Source: Paenalcaligenes suwonensis (GTDB taxonomy: Bacteria; Pseudomonadota; Gammaproteobacteria; Burkholderiales; Burkholderiaceae_B). Taken from it: a stretch of 64,000 nucleotides of DNA. Numbering within the stretch: position 1 is the first letter of the stretch; each line of letters starts with the position of its first letter. Shown one piece after another: positions 17,877 to 28,737 of this stretch. The stretch spans positions 62,001-126,000 of the forward strand of contig NZ_JAANPV010000008.1 in the NCBI RefSeq assembly GCF_011290505.1, written 5' to 3'. A program made the translations under genes and the position numbers. The notes beneath the pieces are model-generated. The model was not told where the DNA came from, did not search any database, and saw only the letters and a list, made by a program, of their open reading frames with translations.

Positions 17877-19097
17877 ATGAGTTCCTCTCTTACCGGCAGT
17901 GGGCGCCGTAATGCCTTAGTTCTGTCCGGACTGCAAGCACTTGGAGGCGCCAACCCTGCGGTTGTCGTAGCGCTTGGCGGTTTGGTGGGATCACAACTGG
18001 CCCCGTCCACTGAAATGGCTACCCTGCCCGTCAGTCTGTTTAATATTGGGCTGGCCTTAGGGGTATTACCGGCTGCATTTATCATGCGCCAAAAGGGTCG
18101 CCGCTTTGGCTACGTTCTGGGTAGTTTATTGGGCGCTTCTGGTGGCATGATCGCTTTTTACGGCATCGCCATTGGGTCGTTCTTACTGTTTTGTTTGGGC
18201 ACTATCTTAGCCGGTTTGTACGCCTCGTATGTGCAAAGCTACCGATTTGCAGCTGCTGACTCGGTAGAAGGCCCACTGAAACCCAAAGCTATTTCATGGG
18301 TCATGATTGGGGGGTTGGTAGCTGCCGTGCTGGCAACCCAAGTTATCCTGCATACCACCGACATTATCCCTAGCCTTCCCTTTGGTGGCACCTTCATCGC
18401 TCAGGCTATGCTGGCACTGTGCGCTCTTCCGTTAATTGCATTTCTGCGTAACGACCCTGCCGTGCAGAGCACTCCCGCCGCGCAGGCCAACACATCGCAT
18501 GGCCGACCACTGCTAGAAATCATTAAACAGCCCAAGTTTATTGTGGCTGTGATTGCGGGCACCAGTTCATACAGCTTAATGAGCTTTATGATGACCGCCT
18601 CGCCACTTGCGATGATAGGTTGCGGACACACCATGCGCGACTCTACCCTAGGCATTCAGTGGCACATTCTAGCCATGTTTGGCCCCAGCTTCTTTACGGG
18701 CACCCTAATACGCCGCTTTGGCAAAATCGCTGTCACCCTAAGCGGACTAGTATTAATTGCCCTCTCCAGCGCAGTGGCATTAAACGGCTTATCCGTTGAG
18801 CACTTCTGGCTTAGCTTAATTCTGTTGGGCTTAGGTTGGAACTTTGGTTTTATTGGTGCCACCGCCATGGTGACTGACTGCTATCGCAACGAAGAACGTA
18901 ATCGCGTACAAGCCTTTAATGATTTCTTAGTGTTTGGCTCGGTAGCAATTTCATCGTTTTCGTCTGGCCAATTGCTGGTCACGCATGGCTGGGACGGCAT
19001 CAACACATGGACCTTCCCTATAGTAGGCATAGTCGTGGTGTCGTTGATGTGGCTGTGGTTTCATGAACGCAGCCAAGCAGGCGTCGCGGCAGAATAA
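17877..19097 (+). CDS. MFS transporter
   Basis: A 406-residue protein with about 12 membrane segments and the MFS interdomain pattern. Motif A is recognisable as MRQKGRRFGYVLGS after helix 2. The substrate is unknown. It is a single gene between ubiC and a convergent aldo/keto reductase. Confidence 0.85.
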   Translation: MSSSLTGSGRRNALVLSGLQALGGANPAVVVALGGLVGSQLAPSTEMATLPVSLFNIGLALGVLPAAFIMRQKGRRFGYVLGSLLGASGGMIAFYGIAIGSFLLFCLGTILAGLYASYVQSYRFAAADSVEGPLKPKAISWVMIGGLVAAVLATQVILHTTDIIPSLPFGGTFIAQAMLALCALPLIAFLRNDPAVQSTPAAQANTSHGRPLLEIIKQPKFIVAVIAGTSSYSLMSFMMTASPLAMIGCGHTMRDSTLGIQWHILAMFGPSFFTGTLIRRFGKIAVTLSGLVLIALSSAVALNGLSVEHFWLSLILLGLGWNFGFIGATAMVTDCYRNEERNRVQAFNDFLVFGSVAISSFSSGQLLVTHGWDGINTWTFPIVGIVVVSLMWLWFHERSQAGVAAE

Positions 19098-19117
19098 AGC
19101 CTCTACCGCTGCAGCCC

Positions 19118-20276
<1,159 letters not shown>

Positions 20277-20322
20277 CTATATAACCAAAGCAATAACTCT
20301 GAAAATTGCCACCCGCTACATC

Positions 20323-21645
20323 TTAACTGTCCAACGTACTACCTGCACGTTTTTCAGTAGTAGGACGCTCTGCCTGCAACATTTCTTTAAGGTTTGCACC
20401 CTGCGCAAAGGCTTCGCGCATGTCTACGCCCGATGGTGACTGGTATAGACGCAAGCCCATCTCAGGCAAGATAGACAAGAAGTGATCAAACACATCGCCT
20501 TGTATACGCTCGTAATTCACCCACGCGGTATCGTCGGTAAAGCAATACACCTCAACCGGCACACCTTCGCTAGTAGGCTCCATCATCCGTACCATTAACA
20601 ACATCTGCTGATGAATACCCTTTTTATGCTTTAAATACTGCATGGCATACGCACGGAAGGTGCCGATGTTCGTTAAACGACGACGGTTAATCTCGTGGCC
20701 ACCGCTTTCTATAAGCTGCCTATTGCTCTCTTCCAGCTCTTGCTGCTTGTCTTCCAAGTACTCGTCCAACAAAGAGAACTTACGCAGGCGTGTAATTTCA
20801 TCGTCGGTCAAAAAGTGGATCGTGGACGCATCAATGCTCAGCGTACGTTTAATACGACGACCGCCCGACTCAAACATCTGACGCCAGTTTTTGTAGCTCT
20901 CAGAAAACAGTTTGTATGTCGGTACGCTGGTCACGGTTTTATCGAAGTTTTCGACTTTCACCGTATGCAAGGAAATATCAATAACCGTACCGTCAGCGTT
21001 AGCTTGCGGCATACTGATCCAGTCGCCGATACGCAACAGGTCATTGCTGCTAATTTGCGCACTAGCCACCATAGATAGCAAGGTATCTTTAAACACCAAC
21101 AACAACACCGCTGAGATAGCACCCAGACCAGAGAGCATCAAAATGGGCGACTTATCCAACAAAATGGAGACCGCCACCACAGAACCCAGCGCCCACATAA
21201 TGCTGCGAGCAACTTCTATATAACCTTTAATCGAGGCGCGCCCAGAACGGGTGCTTTCTTCGTAGATATCTTGAGTGGCCGATAACGCGGCACTTAAACA
21301 GCGCAACGCATAGAAGGCAGAGAGCGTCAGCACTATACGTTGCAAAACTTCGGTGACGGTCTCACTCATGGGCATGAGCTGCAGGTTTAGTGCTAAAAAC
21401 AGCAATGCCACCATATGGCTCAAATAAGCAGCCACGCGGCGTTTACGTAGTGGTTCCTGCCACGACCCTTTACGTACCGCGTGTAAGGCCCTGCCAACCA
21501 CTGCAGCCATCCCTGCACGCACGCCCCAGCTTATAATGCCGTACAACACGATCAATAGCAGTAACCCCGCTAAAACCCGCATCCAGGTTTCTGGCAAGTA
21601 CTGCATTAATAACCCTTGATCTACCCATTCGTCTAACATAGTCAT
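20323..21645 (-). CDS. ybdG: MscS-family mechanosensitive channel, YbdG type
   Basis: A 440-residue membrane protein. The pore-lining region and beta domain match the YbdG branch of MscS channels: SGLGAISAVLLLVFKDTLL, SSNDLLRIGDWISMPQ, ADGTVIDISLHTVKVENFD, then SGGRRIKRTLSID and NIGTFRAYAMQYL. It releases solutes on osmotic downshock. It diverges from argH. Confidence 0.88.
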   Translation of the reverse strand: MTMLDEWVDQGLLMQYLPETWMRVLAGLLLLIVLYGIISWGVRAGMAAVVGRALHAVRKGSWQEPLRKRRVAAYLSHMVALLFLALNLQLMPMSETVTEVLQRIVLTLSAFYALRCLSAALSATQDIYEESTRSGRASIKGYIEVARSIMWALGSVVAVSILLDKSPILMLSGLGAISAVLLLVFKDTLLSMVASAQISSNDLLRIGDWISMPQANADGTVIDISLHTVKVENFDKTVTSVPTYKLFSESYKNWRQMFESGGRRIKRTLSIDASTIHFLTDDEITRLRKFSLLDEYLEDKQQELEESNRQLIESGGHEINRRRLTNIGTFRAYAMQYLKHKKGIHQQMLLMVRMMEPTSEGVPVEVYCFTDDTAWVNYERIQGDVFDHFLSILPEMGLRLYQSPSGVDMREAFAQGANLKEMLQAERPTTEKRAGSTLDS

Positions 21646-21785
21646 CTATACCTTATTTCTACACACTGGTAGGTCGTAGCACAGCAGTTATCATCAAACT
21701 TGCCATGACGTCCTAAATAACCGTTTAATATAGCCTATGGACCTGGCTGCACGTAAGCCTGGCTGACCTACAAAAGCAATCAATT

Positions 21786-23198
21786 ATGTCTGATAACACC
21801 TCTTCTTCCATGCAAAACCAATTCGCGAACAAAGCCCAAGCCTGGTCGGCTCGCTTTACTGAACCCGTCTCTGACCTCGTTAAGCGCTACACCGCCTCTG
21901 TAAATTTTGACAAGCGTTTGGCTGCCTTTGACATCCAAGGCTCGTTGGCTCACGCCACTATGCTGGCAACCGTAGGTGTTATCAGCAACGACGACCTGCA
22001 AGCGATTGAACGCGGTATGGCGCAAATCTTGGACGAAATCGCACAACAACAGTTCGAGTGGTCCATCGATTTAGAAGACGTGCATCTGAATATAGAAAAG
22101 CGTCTGGTTGAAATCATTGGTGACGCAGGCAAACGTTTGCACACAGGCCGTTCACGTAATGACCAGGTCGCTACGGATATTCGTTTGTGGTTGCGCGCTG
22201 AAATAGACACCGCCATTACGCTGCTACAACAATTGCGTAAAGGTCTGGCCACATTGGCTCTTAAACATTCCGACACCATTCTACCCGGCTTCACTCACCT
22301 GCAAGTGGCTCAACCCGTGACCTTTGGTCACCACTTGTTGGCATACGCCGAAATGTTTGGCCGTGATGCCGAGCGTTTGGCTGACTGCCGCAAGCGTGTT
22401 AACCGTTTGCCTCTAGGTGCTGCCGCCTTGGCCGGTACCAGTTACCCCATTGATCGTGAGCAAGTGGCTAGCCTGCTTGAGTTTGACGGCGTATGCCGCA
22501 ACTCGCTGGATGCCGTTTCTGACCGCGACTTTGCCATCGAATTCTGCGCTGCCGCCGCACTGATCATGACCCACATCTCGCGCTTCTCGGAAGAGTTGGT
22601 GCTATGGGTAAGCCCACGTGTAGGCTTTATCGACATCGCCGACCGCTTCTGCACAGGCAGCTCCATCATGCCTCAGAAGAAAAACCCCGACGTGCCCGAG
22701 TTGGCTCGCGGTAAAACCGGTCGTGTAAACGGTCACTTAATGGCCTTGTTGACGCTGATGAAAGGCCAACCTTTGGCGTACAACAAAGACAACCAAGAAG
22801 ACAAAGAAGGTTTGTTTGATTCGGCTGACACCATCCGCGACACCCTGACTATTTTCGTAGACATGGTTGATGGCATCCGTGTTCACCCAGAAGCAATGCG
22901 TGCTGCGGCGCTGCAAGGCTTTGCTACAGCCACTGACTTGGCTGATTACCTAGTGAAAAAAGGCCTGCCTTTCCGTGATGCACACGAAACCGTCGCCTTG
23001 GCAGTACGTAAGTGCGAAGAAAAAGGCTGCGACTTAGCTGACCTAAGCTTGGATGAGCTTAAAGCCTTCCACCCTAGCATCGAAGAAGACATCTACGGCG
23101 TACTGACACTGGAAGGTTCTGTGGCTTCGCGTAATCACATCGGTGGCACAGCCCCTGAGCGTGTACGCTTTGAAGCAGAACGCATTCTAGGCGAATAA
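21786..23198 (+). CDS. argH: Argininosuccinate lyase
   Basis: A 470-residue enzyme of the fumarase/aspartase superfamily, last step of arginine synthesis. The superfamily signature [12 protein letters not shown] (with the catalytic Ser) is intact, as are [27 protein letters not shown] and the C-terminal substrate loop. It is a lone gene with its own intrinsic terminator. Confidence 0.96.
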   Translation: MSDNTSSSMQNQFANKAQAWSARFTEPVSDLVKRYTASVNFDKRLAAFDIQGSLAHATMLATVGVISNDDLQAIERGMAQILDEIAQQQFEWSIDLEDVHLNIEKRLVEIIGDAGKRLHTGRSRNDQVATDIRLWLRAEIDTAITLLQQLRKGLATLALKHSDTILPGFTHLQVAQPVTFGHHLLAYAEMFGRDAERLADCRKRVNRLPLGAAALAGTSYPIDREQVASLLEFDGVCRNSLDAVSDRDFAIEFCAAAALIMTHISRFSEELVLWVSPRVGFIDIADRFCTGSSIMPQKKNPDVPELARGKTGRVNGHLMALLTLMKGQPLAYNKDNQEDKEGLFDSADTIRDTLTIFVDMVDGIRVHPEAMRAAALQGFATATDLADYLVKKGLPFRDAHETVALAVRKCEEKGCDLADLSLDELKAFHPSIEEDIYGVLTLEGSVASRNHIGGTAPERVRFEAERILGE

Positions 23199-23223
23199 GC
23201 GTCTTAGACAGCTTTAGTGAAAT

Positions 23224-23255
23224 GGGGTAGAACGTTACTGTTCTACCCCTTTTTT
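23224..23255 (+). terminator. Intrinsic terminator of argH
   Basis: GGGGTAGAAC and GTTCTACCCC form a perfect 10-bp stem with loop GTTACT, followed by six T. It is a strong canonical terminator on the plus strand. Confidence 0.9.
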
Positions 23256-23261
23256 ATGCAT

Positions 23262-23290
23262 AAAAAACGGCCATGCACCCACGCATGGCC
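23262..23290 (-). terminator. Intrinsic terminator of the MHS-transporter/GMC operon
   Basis: GGCCATGC and GCATGGCC form an 8-bp stem with a 6-base loop, followed on the minus strand by G then six T. It faces the argH terminator, insulating the convergent genes. Confidence 0.8.
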
Positions 23291-23315
23291 AAATCGCTAC
23301 GATGACTCTTCCGTA

Positions 23316-24641
23316 TTACGAATATCGACTATGCAATACGGGTGTAGGCATTTTTGCTTGCTGCTGCTTTGAGCGCTTAATAGACCATGCGCTATACGCC
23401 GATACCAAACCTGCAAAAACCACATAGCTTGCCACGTACCATGGTTGTCCATCATTCGCATGCAACAACGCCGTGGCTATCATGGGTGTAATACCCGACG
23501 CAAAGATACCCGAGAACTGATACACAAACGAAATGCCGGTATAACGCACGTCTGTATCAAACAGCTCGCAGAACAAGGCTGCCTCTGGCCCGTACACAGA
23601 CGCGTACAAAATACCAAAAGGGATGATAATAGACAGCCAAACGATTAAGGTGCTATCGGAGTGTGCCGTCATGAAATACAAGGCTGGAACGGCCGAAAAA
23701 CCCGTGATAATCGAACCCCAGAAATAGGTTTTGGTTCGCCCTACTTTGTCTGACAGTGCTCCAAATAACGGGATGCTAAAACACATAATAAATGAGGCAA
23801 TCAACACACCCGTTAACGCTGTTGTTCTATCCATGTTCAGATCATTACTCAGATAACTGATGCTAAACACCCCAAAGATATTGAACAACACCCCATCAAT
23901 ATAACGCGCCCCCATCCCCCGAATAATATTGCCGGGGTACTGCTTAATCATGCTGATAAAGGGCTGTTTGTTTTCGGCATTACTGGCTTTGAGTTTCTCA
24001 AACTCGGGGCTTTCTTTAATCGCTACACGAATATACAACCCCAGAAATACCAGCAACGCTGACAGCAAAAACGCTACGCGCCACCCCCATACGTAGAAGT
24101 CCTCGGGGCTGAGCACTGCCGTTAGAATAGCGACCACGCCTGATGCCAAGCACAGGCCTAAGGCTAACCCCACCTGAGGCCATGAGGCATACAGGCCACG
24201 CTTCTCTTTAGGCGCATACTCGTATGCCATTAACACGGCACCACCCCACTCCCCCCCTAAACCTATGCCTTGCAAGATACGGCACAGCAGTAAAAGAATG
24301 GGGGCCCATACGCCTATGCTGTCATACGAAGGAATTAAACCTATAGCAACCGTTGAACTTCCCATCAATACCAAGGTTGCAATCAGCGCCCCCTTGCGAC
24401 TGACTCTATCGCCTATGTGCCCAAAGATCACGCCACCAAGGGGTCTGGCAACAAAACCGATGGCAAAGGTTGTGTAGGCCAACATCGTGCCAATAAAGGC
24501 ATCATCACTAGGGAAATACAGCTTGTTAAATACCAGTCCAGCAATCACACCATATAAGAAAAAGTCATACCACTCGATGGTGGCTCCAATAACAGAGGCG
24601 CGTATAACCCTAGACACCTCTTTTTTATGCGTTGTACTCAT
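23316..24641 (-). CDS. MFS transporter, metabolite:H+ symporter (MHS) family
   Basis: A 441-residue 12-helix carrier. The start VIRASVIGATIEWYDFFLYG, in shorter pieces, is the diagnostic N-terminus of the MHS family (ProP/ShiA/KgtP relatives). The motif GHIGDRVSRKGAL and GLGGEWGGAVL are present. The family imports carboxylates, betaines and similar solutes with protons. It lies 23 bases after the GMC oxidoreductase in the same operon, which suggests that it imports the substrate or product of that enzyme. Confidence 0.9.
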   Translation of the reverse strand: MSTTHKKEVSRVIRASVIGATIEWYDFFLYGVIAGLVFNKLYFPSDDAFIGTMLAYTTFAIGFVARPLGGVIFGHIGDRVSRKGALIATLVLMGSSTVAIGLIPSYDSIGVWAPILLLLCRILQGIGLGGEWGGAVLMAYEYAPKEKRGLYASWPQVGLALGLCLASGVVAILTAVLSPEDFYVWGWRVAFLLSALLVFLGLYIRVAIKESPEFEKLKASNAENKQPFISMIKQYPGNIIRGMGARYIDGVLFNIFGVFSISYLSNDLNMDRTTALTGVLIASFIMCFSIPLFGALSDKVGRTKTYFWGSIITGFSAVPALYFMTAHSDSTLIVWLSIIIPFGILYASVYGPEAALFCELFDTDVRYTGISFVYQFSGIFASGITPMIATALLHANDGQPWYVASYVVFAGLVSAYSAWSIKRSKQQQAKMPTPVLHSRYS

Positions 24642-24664
24642 TCTCTTGTCTCCTCATTTCTGAG

Positions 24665-26311
24665 TTATGTAATAGCACTACACTCTTTGGTTTTGTTTTC
24701 TTGGTATTGCAGGATCATGTCTGCTGCTTTTTCAGCAATCATGACCACAGGTACATTGGTATTGCCTGACACCAACGTGGGCATAATGGAAGCATCCACG
24801 ACGCGCAAACCCTCCACGCCATACACACGTAGCTGTTCATCCACCACGGCCATCTCGTCGGTTTCCTGCCCCATTTTTGCGGTGCCTGCCGGATGAAAAA
24901 TCGTCGCACCGTAGTTGCGGCAAAACTCTAAAATTTCCGCATCACTTTGCTGCTCTATACCCGGCCTATACTCCTTCACCAACAAATCAGACAACGGCCC
25001 CGTATTCGCAATGCGCCGCACCAAACGTACAGCCGCTATCGCTGTGCGTTGATCCAAGTCGGCACTTAGGTAATTAGGCTGTATGGCCACCGGCTGAGCC
25101 GGATCTTTACTTTGTAGGCGCAGATACCCACGAGACTCTGGTCGTAACTGACACACTGAAATGGTGCATCCCGAAAACGGGTGTACTTGCCCACCCGCTT
25201 GATCCGCAGACAGTGTTCCAAAATGAAATTGCACGTCAGGGGTCTTAGCTTCATTTGGCAACGCATAGCAAAATGCACCGCCTTGATTAATGCCAATGGC
25301 TAAGGGACCTGATCGCGTAAACAGCCACTGCAACCCTATTTTGCTTTTGCTCCACACCGTTCGTAGCTGATCGTTGTTGGTAATGGGTTTGGCCACTTCA
25401 TAAATCAAACGCAGTTGTAAGTGGTCTTGCAGGTTTTCACCCACCCCTGGCGCATGGCGCTGCACCCGTATGCCCAACTCTTGTAGCGCTGGTGCTGGCC
25501 CTATACCCGACAGCATCAATAGCTGTGGGCTTTGAATCGCCCCTGCACACAAAATGACCTCTTGCTTGGCGCGCAACACAAAAGGCTCGCCCCCTTTATA
25601 GGAAAGCTCTATGCCCATTGCTTTCTTATCTTCAAACAGCACACGGTGCACTAAATGTTCCGTCTTAACCTTGAGATTCATGCGCTGTCTGGCAGGGTTT
25701 AAATAGGCAACTGCTGTAGACTGCCGTAAACCATTTTTAGTGGTGAGCTGGTAGTACCCTACTCCGTGCTGATTACCAGTATTAAAGTCTTTAACATGCG
25801 GAATTTTCTCCCGCTGTGCCGACTGTATAAAAGCATCGACTAGCTCATGCTTGGCCGGAATAGAGGTGGCGCTAAGTGGGCCATGCTTCCCCCGTGTATC
25901 GGCTTCGGGCAAATCGTTCGTTTCCAGCTTCCTAAAATAAGGCAGGCAATCCTCCCAGCTCCAGCCTTGGTTACCCAGTGCTGCCCAGTGGTCGTAATCC
26001 TCTTTTTGACCGCGTATGTAAATCAATCCATTAATGGAACTACTGCCCCCTAAGGTCTTGCCTCGCGGCCAGTAAAACTGTCGTTGGTTCATGTGTGGAT
26101 CGGCTTGTGTTTCAAAGCCCCAGTTCAACTTTTTGTTGAACATGGTTTTCCCATAACCTATAGGGATATGAATCCAGATGTTTTTATCGCTAGGCCCTGC
26201 TTCAATTAAACACACAGAATATTTGCCATTTTCAGAAAGCCTATTTGCCAACACACATCCCGCTGACCCAGCCCCCACAATGATGAAGTCATAAGTTTCC
26301 TGCACATCCAA
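24665..26311 (-). CDS. GMC-family FAD-dependent oxidoreductase (choline dehydrogenase-like)
   Basis: A 548-residue flavoprotein. The FAD-binding loop is VGAGSAGCVLANRLSE near the N-terminus. The GMC signature 1 region follows (PRGKTLGGSSSINGLIYIRG in shorter form), then signature 2 (GAIQSPQLLMLSGIGP), and a C-terminal His region (HPAGTAKMG). It oxidises an alcohol to an aldehyde. Length and motifs match BetA-like alcohol dehydrogenases, but no betaine genes are nearby, so the substrate is open. A good AAGGAG site precedes its ATG. Confidence 0.9.
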   Translation of the reverse strand: MDVQETYDFIIVGAGSAGCVLANRLSENGKYSVCLIEAGPSDKNIWIHIPIGYGKTMFNKKLNWGFETQADPHMNQRQFYWPRGKTLGGSSSINGLIYIRGQKEDYDHWAALGNQGWSWEDCLPYFRKLETNDLPEADTRGKHGPLSATSIPAKHELVDAFIQSAQREKIPHVKDFNTGNQHGVGYYQLTTKNGLRQSTAVAYLNPARQRMNLKVKTEHLVHRVLFEDKKAMGIELSYKGGEPFVLRAKQEVILCAGAIQSPQLLMLSGIGPAPALQELGIRVQRHAPGVGENLQDHLQLRLIYEVAKPITNNDQLRTVWSKSKIGLQWLFTRSGPLAIGINQGGAFCYALPNEAKTPDVQFHFGTLSADQAGGQVHPFSGCTISVCQLRPESRGYLRLQSKDPAQPVAIQPNYLSADLDQRTAIAAVRLVRRIANTGPLSDLLVKEYRPGIEQQSDAEILEFCRNYGATIFHPAGTAKMGQETDEMAVVDEQLRVYGVEGLRVVDASIMPTLVSGNTNVPVVMIAEKAADMILQYQENKTKECSAIT

Positions 26312-26367
26312 CTCCTTGCTGTTTTTGTTCTAAATAATGTAGGGAGTTGTGTGCAGAATCGGCATAG

Positions 26368-26419
26368 GGTTTTCGATTGAAAAACCATTTTCGGAACCTA
26401 CAGTATCAAAAACGGTTTT
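26368..26419. promoter_or_regulatory. Candidate operator region for the IclR-type regulator
   Basis: The 225-base divergent region between the GMC gene and iclR contains AAAACCATTTT (26381-26391) and AAAACGGTTTT (26409-26419), inverted copies matching at 10 of 11 positions with a 17-base spacer. An overlapping GGTTTT/AAAACC pair is at 26368-26386. Such a position suits a regulator controlling both directions. Binding is inferred. Confidence 0.4.
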
Positions 26420-26536
26420 GTTTTTATGCTAAGTTAGCGACATAATGACGTCAGAAGCGGATGCACACGCCACAGTGCTGCATCGCACACAATAAAAATG
26501 AGCGCCTAAAACTACCAACCAAAGGAGACTGAATAC

Positions 26537-27310
26537 ATGGACAGCACACCTAGTGCTCTGCGGGCGTTATCCATCATTGAAACCCTAACCAGCTCCACAG
26601 AGCCGCTCACACTTACTGAGCTTCTACGGCTCTCTAACATTCCCAAAACCAGCCTATTGCGAAACATTTCCACGCTGGTTCAAGCTGGCTATATCACTAG
26701 ACTGCCAGGGCAGTTGGGCTACACTGTAGGCTCGCGCAGTTTGCGGTTAAGCATGGGTGCACTACGTTCGTCTTGGTTTCTCAATGCCGCACGCAAAACC
26801 CTTAAAAACTTGGTGCACAGCACCAGTGAAGCCTGCAACCTCACCATGCTTGCCGAAGATTCCGTGCAGTATTTAGTACGTGAAGACAGCAATGCCCCTT
26901 GGAGCTTACGGTTGCATGTACAACCTAATGCCCCTGTCCCCCTGCACTGCACCGCGAGTGGCAAGCTGTTTCTTGCCTATTTGCCTTACGTTGAGCAAAA
27001 AAAGTACTTAAGCAGGCTGACCCTGTCCGCGTACGGAGACAAGTCTATTTCTGATATTGCTGGCTTAAAAGCCGAGCTAGAAAATACCCGACGACAAGGG
27101 TTTGGCGTTGATAATGAAGAGTTTGTGACGGGCATGATTGCCATCGCAGTACCCATATTCGCGTCCACCCAAAGCTCACAAGTCACAGCCGCCATAGCGT
27201 GCCATGCGGTTACGGCCAGAACAGACTTAAAAAAACTGCTGTCATATCGCTCATTGATGTCACAAGCCGCAGCAGAGATTGCCAACTTACTGGCAACAAG
27301 CAGCCACTAA
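26537..27310 (+). CDS. IclR-family transcriptional regulator
   Basis: A 257-residue regulator with an N-terminal winged HTH (SALRALSIIETL to NIPKTSLLRNISTL) and a C-terminal ligand-sensing domain ending in the usual helix. LHCTASGKLFLAYLP is the hallmark sequence of the IclR effector domain. It is divergent from the GMC-MHS operon, which it probably controls in response to the substrate. A good AAAGGAG ribosome site precedes the ATG. Confidence 0.92.
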   Translation: MDSTPSALRALSIIETLTSSTEPLTLTELLRLSNIPKTSLLRNISTLVQAGYITRLPGQLGYTVGSRSLRLSMGALRSSWFLNAARKTLKNLVHSTSEACNLTMLAEDSVQYLVREDSNAPWSLRLHVQPNAPVPLHCTASGKLFLAYLPYVEQKKYLSRLTLSAYGDKSISDIAGLKAELENTRRQGFGVDNEEFVTGMIAIAVPIFASTQSSQVTAAIACHAVTARTDLKKLLSYRSLMSQAAAEIANLLATSSH

Positions 27311-27422
27311 TCGCGCCCAGCAACCGTTCGCTTTATGTATAAAAAATGCAGCAGTCACCTAGGGCAACGGCTGCATTGACTGATTTGTATGAGGGCATGG
27401 TCTTTGCATGCCATCACTCCAG

Positions 27423-28550
27423 CTAAATCAAGTCACGTCCCGCTAAGTTACGCATCAAATGCGAGATGCCGAACTCCCATGGCTTGCACTGCGTGGACAG
27501 GCGAACAGTGTTTTTCAAGCTACCCAGCTCGGGGTTAGAAATCACTACCACATCACCCAGTTTGTGCGTAAAGCCTTGGCCTGCTACATCGCGGTCTTCA
27601 ATAGGCGCAAAGAGAGTGCCCATAAACAGCATAAAACCGTCTGGATACTGGTGGTGCCCACCTATAGTTTGCTGCACCAGTTCCAATGGATCTCGGCTGA
27701 TTTCTTTCATTGAGCTTTTACCACTCATCACAAAGCCATCTTCGCCTTCCACTAACAGATCTACCTGTGCGTTACGCACATCGTCCAACGAGTAGCTGTC
27801 GTCAAAAATACGGATAAACGGGCCAATGGAGCATGATGCGTTGTTGTCTTTCGCTTTACCTAGCAACAAGGCAGAACGCCCCTCTACATCGCGTAGGTTC
27901 ACATCGTTACCTAAGGTAGCGCCTTTGACTCTGCCTTTGCTGTCTACGGCCAGCACCACTTCGGGTTCGGGATTATTCCACGTTGAGCAGGGGTGCAACC
28001 CAATCTCGTCTAGGTGCCCTACTGATGATAGCGTTTGCGACTTGGTAAATACTTCCGCGTCTGGCCCAATACCCACTTCTAGGTACTGCGACCACAAGCC
28101 TTCTTGAATAAAGAACTCTTTTAGCTTCATGGCTTCGGGTGAGCCGGGTTTAATGCTTTTTACTTCGTCTTGAATGTGCTGCGCGATTTTCTGTCTAATC
28201 GCGTTGGCTGCAGACAAGTCACCGCCGGCACGCTCTTCAATCACACGCTCAATCATGGATTGTGCAAAGGTTACACCACATGCCTTGATGGCTTGTAAAT
28301 CGCAGGGCGCTAAGATTTTTAGACCCGCAATCTTGCCTTGCAATAAATCTGCTGCGCTGCCTAGGTGTGTACCTGTTTGATCCTTCAACCACTGTGCGGG
28401 GGAATCCTGTTCTAACAGGTCACGCACAGTAGGAACTGCTTTTGATGTAACGTCAAAAACCCCTGCTTTAGTCACTTTGATCACAATAGGGCCATTGGCA
28501 TCTGCAGACCATGCACGCCCTACAAAACTTCCTGTCTCTACGTAATTCAT
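27423..28550 (-). CDS. Fumarylacetoacetate hydrolase (FAH)-family protein
   Basis: The protein is 375 residues from the ATG at 28550. The frame extends two codons upstream to a GTG. The C-terminal half is a FAH domain with acidic metal ligands (WNNPEPEVVLAVDSKG, LGNDVNLRDVEGRSALLLGKAKDNN in part). The long N-terminal portion matches the subgroup of FAH proteins annotated in sugar-acid pathways, such as 2-keto-3-deoxy acid dehydratases. It is not a typical fumarylacetoacetase. No sugar-acid genes are adjacent, so the substrate is open. Confidence 0.75.
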   Translation of the reverse strand: MNYVETGSFVGRAWSADANGPIVIKVTKAGVFDVTSKAVPTVRDLLEQDSPAQWLKDQTGTHLGSAADLLQGKIAGLKILAPCDLQAIKACGVTFAQSMIERVIEERAGGDLSAANAIRQKIAQHIQDEVKSIKPGSPEAMKLKEFFIQEGLWSQYLEVGIGPDAEVFTKSQTLSSVGHLDEIGLHPCSTWNNPEPEVVLAVDSKGRVKGATLGNDVNLRDVEGRSALLLGKAKDNNASCSIGPFIRIFDDSYSLDDVRNAQVDLLVEGEDGFVMSGKSSMKEISRDPLELVQQTIGGHHQYPDGFMLFMGTLFAPIEDRDVAGQGFTHKLGDVVVISNPELGSLKNTVRLSTQCKPWEFGISHLMRNLAGRDLI

Positions 28551-28680
28551 TACCACTCACCACGCTATTAATAATTATGTGCTGATACTAGCCATCGTAG
28601 AATAACGCTTTTTGCATTCAATATACATATCTATTTGGAACCACCCCTAAAAACACAAGGTAGTCATACTGTGCGCCCAC

Positions 28681-28714
28681 AAAAAAGGGCTGCACATGCA
28701 GTGCAGCCCTTTTT
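28681..28714 (-). terminator. Bidirectional-looking intrinsic terminator, end of rlmD
   Basis: GGGCTGCAC and GTGCAGCCC form a perfect 9-bp stem with loop ATGCA, with six A before and five T after. On the minus strand it ends the rlmD transcript 29 bases after the stop codon. Confidence 0.88.
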
Positions 28715-28737
28715 GATGACTCCGCTAACAACCGTAC

